Shown here piece by piece: positions 7,985 to 14,597 of a stretch of 32,703 bases of DNA. Under the pieces are notes generated by a model. That model saw only the letters and a list, made by a program, of their open reading frames with translations, was not told where the DNA came from and did not search any database. Within the stretch, counting starts at the first letter, position 1; every line of letters starts with the position of its first letter. The translations under genes and the position numbers were made by a program. Source of the DNA: Phormidium sp. OSCR (GTDB taxonomy: Bacteria > Cyanobacteriota > Cyanobacteriia > Cyanobacteriales > Geitlerinemataceae); the NCBI GenBank assembly GCA_001314905.1, contig LJZT01000046.1, positions 1-32,703 of the forward strand. Direction: 5' to 3'.

Positions 7985-9976
7985 ATGAGCCGATCGCTTC
8001 TCCAAAAACTCTTTAGTCAAGCAGATATTAAGACAACCGTTCAGCAACTGAGCCGCCAGTTGCGGCTCGAAGTTGCCATCGAAGACACTCGTGGCAAAAT
8101 CGTCTTTACCACCGCGTCTAAAAATGATGAAGGCTGGCTATCACAAATCCTATCAAATGTCAACAATAAGGGCAACAAACCCGCTCCTATTGAGAGCAGC
8201 TTATCCCTAAGGTCTCAGACCATTGATGTCAATGGCAAAACCCTCGGTTGGCTCCATAGTGACAACGATGGCACGGTGTTGCATCAGGTTGTGACCTGTT
8301 TGGCTCGTCAACAGAGTGAAAAAACCTCTCTGGCTCGGGAACTCCTAGAACGCTATCAGGAGATCGACCTATTCTATGAAATCTCCACCCAAGTTACCGC
8401 CAGTCTGGATTTAAATCAACTGGCCCAACTGGTATTACGGGAAGTTGAAAATACCTTACCCTCAAGTGGTTGTGCCATTTGGCTACTCGATGAAGATGAT
8501 CGGCAACTGCGGCTGTTATCTCAACTGGGAATGGCTCTACCCTGGTCCAATCCCTTAGCCTTAGACCAAACAATCTTAGGAGCTATTCTGGCCGGAGGAC
8601 AAGGGGAAATTGTGAACAACGTGGCCTGCGATCGCCGCTCAACGTCGATGGATCGGCCCATTTCCTCACTGCTTTGTGTCCCGCTTCATGTACAATCCCG
8701 TATTATCGGCTTGATGGCGGTGGTTCATAACCAGGGAACCATCTATGATGCCGAACATCTGAAACTGCTGACCCTGTTTTCCGTGCAAACAGCGATCGCC
8801 ATCGATAAGGCCCTACTCTATCAACAAAGTCGTCGCACCGCTCTCAACGCCCAGAAACAGGCCCAGCAATTACAAGATACCCTAGAGGAGTTACAACAGG
8901 CCCAAGCTCATTTAGTCCAGAGCGAGAAAATGTCCAGCTTAGGACAGATGGTGGCCGGAATTGCTCATGAAATCAACAATCCGGTCAATTTCATCAACGG
9001 AAATTTAGACCATGCTCGCAACTATACCCAGGATTTGTTGGAGCTGATTGACCTCTATGCTCAATGTTACCCTCAGGCCCAGCCTGAAATTGAGGATCTG
9101 ATTCAAGAAATTGACCTCGGGTTTATTCAGACCGACTTACCCAAGCTAATTCGCTCCATGAAAATGGGAATTGAGCGGATTCAGGAGATTGTTCGCTCAC
9201 TCAAGAACTTTTCTCGGATTGATCGCGATCGCCCTCAACTCGCCGATCTCCATGTTGGCCTCGACAGTACCCTGCTTATTCTCAACCATCGCATTAAAGC
9301 CAAAGGCGATCGCCCGGAAGTGCAGATCAATTGCGACTACCAAGACTTACCCGAAGTAGAATGTTACGCCGGACAACTCAACCAAGTCTTTATTAATACT
9401 GTGGCCAATGCGATCGATGCCATGGAAGAGGCGAACATTGAACATCCTACCCTTTGGCTGCGTACCAAATTACAAGATAACCGTTGGGTCGTCGTGGAAA
9501 TTGCCGATAATGGACCGGGGATGAGTGAGGAGGTGCGATCGCAAATTTATGATCCCTTTTTTACCACCAAAGCCTTAGGGAAAGGAACCGGATTAGGCTT
9601 AGCCATTAGTCGACAGATTATCGTCGAGAAGCATTACGGACGACTCCTGTGTGACTCGTGTCCCGGCGGAGGAACCCTATTTAGTATCTGGATTCCCCTC
9701 AGTCCGGATCTCGGTGAGCCTCCCTCCACATCTCATCCTGAAGTCGAGTCGCTTCCGCTGACAAATATGCACAACCTTAACCCGTCTGAGTCTTCCTCAA
9801 CAAGGGTCTTAGATGACTGTCAAAAACTCATGGAGCGATTAGCCTTAGAAAATCCTAACCTACAGGACATGACCGCTGATGATATTTATGAAATGTTTAC
9901 CTCAATCCCCATTTTATTAAAGCTCTACCGTGTTTTAATCAATTCACCGTTTATTGAGTCTTCACCGCCTAGTTAA
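7985..9976 (+). CDS. GAF-domain sensor histidine kinase
   Basis: A 663-residue kinase from the ATG at 7985 (MSRSLLQKLF); the frame is open to 7898 but the extra residues look non-coding. Order: N-terminal sensory region (1-115, no family recognised), GAF (about 126-278), coiled coil (285-315), HisKA with H328 in MVAGIAHEINNPVNFINGNL, HATPase with N475 in the N-box (VANAID), ADNGPGM, and GKGTGLGLAI as G2, then a 90-residue C-terminal helical tail. The GAF lacks the CH chromophore motif, so it should bind a small ligand or act as a spacer. No membrane segment is seen, so it is cytosolic. It has no receiver; the CheY-like gene at 14140 or the receivers of the hybrid kinase that follows are plausible partners, by position only. 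Confidence 0.88.
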   Translation: MSRSLLQKLFSQADIKTTVQQLSRQLRLEVAIEDTRGKIVFTTASKNDEGWLSQILSNVNNKGNKPAPIESSLSLRSQTIDVNGKTLGWLHSDNDGTVLHQVVTCLARQQSEKTSLARELLERYQEIDLFYEISTQVTASLDLNQLAQLVLREVENTLPSSGCAIWLLDEDDRQLRLLSQLGMALPWSNPLALDQTILGAILAGGQGEIVNNVACDRRSTSMDRPISSLLCVPLHVQSRIIGLMAVVHNQGTIYDAEHLKLLTLFSVQTAIAIDKALLYQQSRRTALNAQKQAQQLQDTLEELQQAQAHLVQSEKMSSLGQMVAGIAHEINNPVNFINGNLDHARNYTQDLLELIDLYAQCYPQAQPEIEDLIQEIDLGFIQTDLPKLIRSMKMGIERIQEIVRSLKNFSRIDRDRPQLADLHVGLDSTLLILNHRIKAKGDRPEVQINCDYQDLPEVECYAGQLNQVFINTVANAIDAMEEANIEHPTLWLRTKLQDNRWVVVEIADNGPGMSEEVRSQIYDPFFTTKALGKGTGLGLAISRQIIVEKHYGRLLCDSCPGGGTLFSIWIPLSPDLGEPPSTSHPEVESLPLTNMHNLNPSESSSTRVLDDCQKLMERLALENPNLQDMTADDIYEMFTSIPILLKLYRVLINSPFIESSPPS

Positions 9977-10060
9977 ATTAGGCTAACCGAAGAAGTAAAA
10001 AACAAATCAATAGCGTTTCTCATGATGTCAATCATCCTCAATTCTTGACAAATAAACACG

Positions 10061-10184
10061 ATAGCAATTGAAGATTGACTTAGGACTCTGAGTTGGAAAA
10101 GACTTCCCCACCTATTGCCTATTGCCTATTGCCTATTGCCTTCTCTTACCCAGTTTTTTTATCCTATTAAGTCAATGTCCTATA
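10061..10184 (+). repeat. Dispersed repeat, copy B, ending inside the next gene's start
   Basis: The copy starts ATAGCAATTGAAGATTG (10061), continues with CTTAGGACTCTGAGTTGG, then four CCTATTG heptamers (10111-10138), then a T-tract and TCCTATTAAGTCA, ending near CTATA (10180-10184). The head aligns with copies A and C, and the end aligns with the right end of copy C (T-tract, TCCTATT, AG, C, A, CTATA). The terminal inverted repeat is eroded compared with C, and no flanking direct repeat is found. The hybrid kinase ATG (10175) lies inside this right end. Confidence 0.7.
10111..10140. repeat. Heptanucleotide array, 4 units of CCTATTG
   Basis: Four exact CCTATTG units plus CC. The array lies inside dispersed repeat copy B at the place where copies A and C carry their own heptamers. 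It creates an in-frame TTG (10115) that could mislead start prediction for the following gene. Confidence 0.92.
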
Positions 10185-13100
10185 CTCCTGAAAATCAAAC
10201 TCAAGAAATCGCCAGACTTCGTCAACAAATTCTTAAGTTAGAAGAGAGCTACCTAGCCCAACAAACCGCCCTCTCTAACGTGATTCGTCATATTCGGGCA
10301 ACCCTGGACTTAGACACCATTTTTCAAGCCACAGTACAGGAAGTTCGCCATCTGTTGGAAGTTGATCGTGTCGCTGTTTTTGAATTTCTAGCCGAAACTC
10401 ATCATCATACAGGAAAATTTATTGCAGAAGACGTTAAATCAGGGTATGAATCAGCCTTAGCAGAACAGGTAACCGATCAGTGCTTTGGGGACAATTATTC
10501 TGGCCTCTATAATCAAGGAAAAATTTACACTGTTGCCGATATTGAAACGGCCCCCATGAGTGAGTGTCATCGGCAGATTCTGAGACGTTTCCAAGTTCGT
10601 GCCAACTTAGTAGTTCCCTTAACTAAAAATAATGAACTCTGGGGATTACTCTGTATTCACCAATGTTCTCAACCCAGGACTTGGACTCAACAAGATATTG
10701 AATTTGTCCGTGAGGTAGCCTCCCATTTAGATATGGCTATTCAACATACGGAGCTGTTCACAACTCAGCAAGAACAAAACCGGCAGCAACTGCAAAAAAT
10801 CGCCAAAAACGTACCGGGTGCCCTCTATCAATTCCGAAAAGATGCCAACGGGGACTTTAGTTTTCCCTATATGTCTCCCAGCGTCGAGGGGTTTTTGGAC
10901 ATCCCCAGCCAAGCCATTGAAGATGATGTTTCGATTCTGTTTGAACTCGCTCATCCCGACGATCGCCCAAAGCTAGAAGCCTCCATCCAAAAATCGGCAG
11001 AAACGGGGAATCCCTGGGTTTTGGAGTGGCGTATGAGAACGCCATCGGGGAATCTGAAATGGATTGAAGGGCGATCGCAGCCGGAACATCAAGCCGATGG
11101 TTCGATTATCTGGTTTGGCTGGCTTAACGATATCAGCGAACGCAAGGCATCGGAGCGAGAGTTACAGGCCCTGGCCGCAATTATTGAGAATAGCAACGAT
11201 TTTATCGGCATTGGCACCTTTGATGGTACTCCTGAATATGTCAACCCAGCCGGACGGCAATTGGTGGGCCTGGCGGACGAGGAGAGTGGTGTCGCTGCGG
11301 GGGATGTGGCGAAACCTAAACTCAGAGATTGCACCTTTGAGGACTTTTTCTTACCCGAGGACTGGCAATGGATGCAAGAGAATGTCTTTGCTATCGTTCA
11401 ACAGACCGGAAATTGGCGAGGGGAAATCAATTTCCGTCATATGCCGACAAATGAGCCAATTCCCTTAGACTATAACCTCTTTGTCACCTACGCTCCCGAT
11501 ACGAAAGAAGCGATTGGGTTAGCGGCGATCGCTCGGGATATCCGCGATCGCCGGGCCTCGGAACAGTTCTTACGGGAGAGTGAGCAGCGGTTTCGCGATG
11601 TCTCGGAAGCTGTCGGTGAATATCTCTGGGAAGCCAATCTGGAGGGACACTATACCTATGTCAGTGAGCGATCGCTCGATGTCTTAGGCTATAACCACCA
11701 GGATCTCCTCGGCCGCAATTCCTTTGATTTAGTCTATGAGGAAGACATCGATTGGCTCGCTCAAGCCTTCGCTACCACCGTCGAACGTCAAGAGCCATTT
11801 CAACTTGACTATCGTAGCGTGACAGAGCAAGGAGAGGTCATCTGGATTTCTGCAACCGGAATCCCCTGCTTTGATGATCAAGGGAATCTCATCGGCTATC
11901 GGGGTGCAGGACGGAACATCACCGAACGCAAACAGGCCGAAGAAGCCTTAAAACAAGCTCTCGGGGATCTCAATGCTATTTTAGATAACCTGGCCGATGG
12001 ACTATTAGTAACAGATACCGCCGGCCGTATTACTCGCTTCAACCCCGTCTTGCGGCGAATGTTTAATCTTAAAACTGGGGACGTCTTAGGCTGTAGCTGC
12101 GATGAATTAGGATTAACGGAACTTAGCCAACTGCTGCAACACCTCCAAACCACCCCCAACTCCCAAGCCGCCACCGCCGAGATCCCCCTCGGGGGCGATC
12201 GCATTGGTCAAGCCTTGGCCACGAACGTCTTAGAGCCAGGTCGAGGTCAGTCGGAAAACCCCTGTATCGGCTCGGTCATCTTGATTCGTGATGTCACCCT
12301 AGAAAAAGAAGTCGATCGCATGAAAACCGACTTCATCGCCACCGTCTCCCATGAATTGCGGACTCCCCTTACCTCGGTGTTGGGGTTTGCGTCCATTGTT
12401 TTGGACAAATTAGAGGATAAAATCTTTCCCCGACTCCCCGAGGGCGATCGCAAGGCCCAACGTCATCAAGAACGAGTGCGGCAAAACCTCAATATTATCG
12501 TCTCGGAAGCTGAACGGCTCACAACTCTGATTAACGATGTCTTGGATATCGCTAAAATGGAGGCGGGGAAAGTGGAATGGGATCAAGACCCCTTATCGGT
12601 GTTGGAGGTGTTAGAGCAGGCGATCGCAGCGAGTTCTTCTCTATTTGAGCGAGACAATCTGCAACTCATGACGGAGTTTCCTGACCAGTTACCTCCCATT
12701 CTCGGCGATCGCGATCGCCTGATTCAGGTGGTCATCAATTTACTCTCCAATGCCGTCAAATTTACTGAATCAGGGGAAATTATTTGTCGCGCTTGCTATG
12801 AAACGTCTCAAGACACGTCCCAAATTCGGGTTGAGGTTCAAGATACCGGAGTGGGTATTGCAGCAGAAGACTTGCCGAAAGTGTTTGAGAAGTTTAAACA
12901 AGTAGGAGAAACTCTGACAGACAAACCCAAAGGAACGGGGTTAGGGTTGCCGATTTGTAAGCAAATTTTAGAGCATCATGGAGGACAGATTTGGGTTGAG
13001 AGTGAGTTAGGCCAAGGTAGTTGTTTCATCTTTACGTTACCCGTCGAAAAGACCACGGAGGGGCGATCTCCATCTAAGTTAAGTCAAACCCCTGAAGTTG

Positions 13101-13813
13101 CACGACGACTGGGGTTAGTTCCCCTGATGCAGCAACTCGAAGACCATGTGGCGATAACGGAAGAGTCCACCCCGGCCCAACTCAGGGCAAACTTGGGCAA
13201 AACCATCTTAGTGGTCGATGACGATGAACATGTGCGGGAACTTTTACGCCAATCCTTAGAGGCTCAAGGCTATCACGTCCGCCAAGCCAAAGATGGCGTC
13301 GAAGCCATTATGGAGGTGAAGCGATCGCGTCCTGATTTAATTGTCTTAGATGTGATGATGCCCTATATTGATGGTTTTGACGTGGCGGCGGTGTTGAAAA
13401 ATGAACCTCAAACTATGGAAATTCCCATTTTGGTTCTCTCCATCGTCGAAGATCGCGAACGAGGCTATCGTTCTGGGGTCGATCGCTACTTGAAAAAACC
13501 CATTGATCGTCAAGGGTTTCTCAAGGAAGTGGGTTCATTACTCTGTCAAGGATCGTCTCATAAAAAGGTCTTAGTGGTCGATCATGACGCATCGAGCCTT
13601 AAGGTGATCTCTGAAATTCTTACCGCTCAAGGATATACGGTTTCAGCCGCTTCCAATGAACAGGAATGTGTTGATCAAGCCATGACCCTGCAACCGGATA
13701 TTATTGCGATTGATTCTGAATTTTTGCAAGAACATGAGGTGGTTCAAGCGTTACGGTTTGAAAAGGGCCTAGAACACCTCGTGTTTGTCTTACTCGGCGA
13801 CTTGGAACGGTAG
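10175..13813 (+). CDS. Hybrid histidine kinase with DXCF-type cyanobacteriochrome GAF, four PAS and two receivers
   Basis: 1212 residues from the ATG at 10175. Domains: GAF 40-195, PAS-like 205-325, 327-460, 467-588 and 590-710, HisKA 715-795 with H726 in VSHELRTPL, HATPase 840-958 with KGTGLGLPICKQ, receiver 1 at 1008-1125 with D1059 in LDVMMPYIDG, and a short second receiver 1130-1212. The GAF has C131-H132 in the bilin-binding context (SECHRQILRRFQVRANLVVP) and D101-Q-C103-F. The two cysteines are 28 apart, as in TePixJ-type DXCF photoreceptors. It should bind phycocyanobilin and sense blue/green or related light (inference). Receiver 2 has D1180 but stops before the conserved lysine; similar shortened ends occur in related cyanobacterial kinases. 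Upstream TTG 10115 lies in repeat DNA and is rejected. Confidence 0.87.
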   Translation: MSYTPENQTQEIARLRQQILKLEESYLAQQTALSNVIRHIRATLDLDTIFQATVQEVRHLLEVDRVAVFEFLAETHHHTGKFIAEDVKSGYESALAEQVTDQCFGDNYSGLYNQGKIYTVADIETAPMSECHRQILRRFQVRANLVVPLTKNNELWGLLCIHQCSQPRTWTQQDIEFVREVASHLDMAIQHTELFTTQQEQNRQQLQKIAKNVPGALYQFRKDANGDFSFPYMSPSVEGFLDIPSQAIEDDVSILFELAHPDDRPKLEASIQKSAETGNPWVLEWRMRTPSGNLKWIEGRSQPEHQADGSIIWFGWLNDISERKASERELQALAAIIENSNDFIGIGTFDGTPEYVNPAGRQLVGLADEESGVAAGDVAKPKLRDCTFEDFFLPEDWQWMQENVFAIVQQTGNWRGEINFRHMPTNEPIPLDYNLFVTYAPDTKEAIGLAAIARDIRDRRASEQFLRESEQRFRDVSEAVGEYLWEANLEGHYTYVSERSLDVLGYNHQDLLGRNSFDLVYEEDIDWLAQAFATTVERQEPFQLDYRSVTEQGEVIWISATGIPCFDDQGNLIGYRGAGRNITERKQAEEALKQALGDLNAILDNLADGLLVTDTAGRITRFNPVLRRMFNLKTGDVLGCSCDELGLTELSQLLQHLQTTPNSQAATAEIPLGGDRIGQALATNVLEPGRGQSENPCIGSVILIRDVTLEKEVDRMKTDFIATVSHELRTPLTSVLGFASIVLDKLEDKIFPRLPEGDRKAQRHQERVRQNLNIIVSEAERLTTLINDVLDIAKMEAGKVEWDQDPLSVLEVLEQAIAASSSLFERDNLQLMTEFPDQLPPILGDRDRLIQVVINLLSNAVKFTESGEIICRACYETSQDTSQIRVEVQDTGVGIAAEDLPKVFEKFKQVGETLTDKPKGTGLGLPICKQILEHHGGQIWVESELGQGSCFIFTLPVEKTTEGRSPSKLSQTPEVARRLGLVPLMQQLEDHVAITEESTPAQLRANLGKTILVVDDDEHVRELLRQSLEAQGYHVRQAKDGVEAIMEVKRSRPDLIVLDVMMPYIDGFDVAAVLKNEPQTMEIPILVLSIVEDRERGYRSGVDRYLKKPIDRQGFLKEVGSLLCQGSSHKKVLVVDHDASSLKVISEILTAQGYTVSAASNEQECVDQAMTLQPDIIAIDSEFLQEHEVVQALRFEKGLEHLVFVLLGDLER

Positions 13814-13853
13814 TGGCGATCGCTGACAAATCCGCTTCTTGGGTGCTATGGTA

Positions 13854-13893
13854 GTGGATGGTTCTGATTGTAGCAATCTCGCAGAACCACCAC
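13854..13893. terminator. Long stem-loop downstream of the hybrid kinase
   Basis: Nested arms GTGG / CCAC, GGTTCTG (13860-13866) / CAGAACC (13882-13888) and inner ATTG-TAG-CAAT. It sits 40 nt after the kinase stop and just before the direct repeat flanking copy C. There is no T-tract, so it may be a processing or stability hairpin rather than a true terminator. Confidence 0.45.
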
Positions 13894-13902
13894 TAATACA
13901 AC

Positions 13903-14074
13903 TATAGCAATCGAAGATTGCCTGATTGACACTCTGAAGGATACTCTGAGTTGGAAGAGAATCTGCTACCTCTTGCCATCCCCTCCTGGGAGGGGTTAGG
14001 GGTGGGTTATGCCTTTTGCCTCTTGCCTTCTTGTCCCCTGTTTTTTGTCCTATTCAGACCAACTTTTGCTATAA
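13903..14074 (+). mobile_element. MITE-like element, dispersed repeat copy C
   Basis: About 172 bp, beginning TATAGCAA (13903-13910) and ending TTGCTATA (14066-14073), an 8-bp terminal inverted repeat. A perfect 12-bp direct repeat CACTAATACAAC flanks it at 13891-13902 and 14075-14086 (one extra A on the right), as expected of a target-site duplication. Inside are the hairpin GCAATC-GAA-GATTGC, a partly duplicated ACTCTGA segment, a CCCCTCC…GGAGGGG palindrome with GGGGTGGGTT, and three GCCTNTT-type heptamers. No ORF of its own, so any transposition would need an enzyme supplied elsewhere. Copies A (78-250) and B (10061-10184) share its head. Confidence 0.7.
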
Positions 14075-14075
14075 C
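14045..14075 (+). promoter_or_regulatory. Candidate extended -10 promoter at the right end of copy C
   Basis: TG-C-TATAAC (14067-14075) resembles an extended -10; TTGTCC (14045-14050) is a partial -35 at 19-nt spacing. Transcription from here would give the CheY-like gene (14140) a leader of roughly 55-60 nt. It is partly formed by the terminal inverted repeat of the element. Confidence 0.4.
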
Positions 14076-14139
14076 ACTAATACAACCAATAATAACTCTC
14101 CCTAGCAAACACCCCTACTTTTACGATTCGTTACATACT

Positions 14140-14517
14140 ATGTGTTTAAAAATTTTGATTGTGGACGATGAACCAAATATTAGGATTTTATTAGAACAAG
14201 CTCTGGAAGACTTAGAAGATGAAGGCGTTGAACTGCTGATGGCGAGTCATGGACTTGAGGCTTTAGAGGTGGTTCAAGAAGAACATCCGAATCTAATTTT
14301 TTTAGATGTAATGATGCCGAAAAAGAATGGTTTGGAAGTCTGTAAAACCATTAAGCAAGACTGGAATCAGACGGATATTTATATCGTTATGCTAACGGCC
14401 AAGGGACAAGAAGTTGAGAAAGAAGAAGGCTTTGCGATGGGGGCTGATTTTTATATGACAAAGCCATTTCGTCCTAAAGAAATTGTGGCTAAAGCTCGTT
14501 CTGTATTGGATTTATAG
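14140..14517 (+). CDS. CheY-like single-domain response regulator
   Basis: A 125-residue stand-alone receiver from the ATG at 14140. All phospho-transfer residues are present: acidic pair D10-D11, phospho-acceptor D56 in IFLDVMMPKKNG, T86 in MLTAKG and K108 in MTKPF. There is no output domain, so it should act by protein interaction or as a phospho-relay intermediate. The frame is open upstream to 13951 but passes through the copy C element and is discarded. It follows two histidine kinases on the same strand, making them natural partner candidates; the hybrid kinase stop is 326 nt upstream, so it is probably transcribed separately, perhaps from the promoter at the edge of copy C. Confidence 0.9.
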   Translation: MCLKILIVDDEPNIRILLEQALEDLEDEGVELLMASHGLEALEVVQEEHPNLIFLDVMMPKKNGLEVCKTIKQDWNQTDIYIVMLTAKGQEVEKEEGFAMGADFYMTKPFRPKEIVAKARSVLDL

Positions 14518-14525
14518 CTTGCTAA

Positions 14526-14547
14526 TTGCTCGTCGTCGGATGAGCAA
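14526..14547. terminator. Hairpin after the response regulator gene
   Basis: Nine-bp stem TTGCTCGTC (14526-14534) / GATGAGCAA (14539-14547) with a GTCG loop and one G-T pair, nine bases after the stop of the receiver gene and ahead of the convergent GldG-like gene. It lacks a clear T-tract, so termination strength is uncertain. Confidence 0.45.
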
Positions 14548-14564
14548 AATCTAGCTCACCCGAC

Positions 14565-14597
14565 TGATGTTTAACTGATATTTAACTGATATTTAAC
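14565..14597. repeat. 11-bp tandem repeat overlapping a stop codon
   Basis: TGATGTTTAAC, TGATATTTAAC and TGATATTTAAC run head to tail. The last unit contains the TAA stop of the minus-strand GldG-like gene, the second case in this window where a tandem repeat forms the end of a gene (compare 2403-2444). Confidence 0.9.

Noticed and set aside
13560-13813. Frameshift or truncation of the hybrid kinase's second receiver
   Set aside because: No continuation of a receiver is readable in the other frames downstream, and similarly shortened ends occur in related cyanobacterial kinases, so it is probably natural.
13951-14139. N-terminal extension of the CheY-like protein
   Set aside because: It translates the mobile element; the receiver fold begins at the ATG at 14140.
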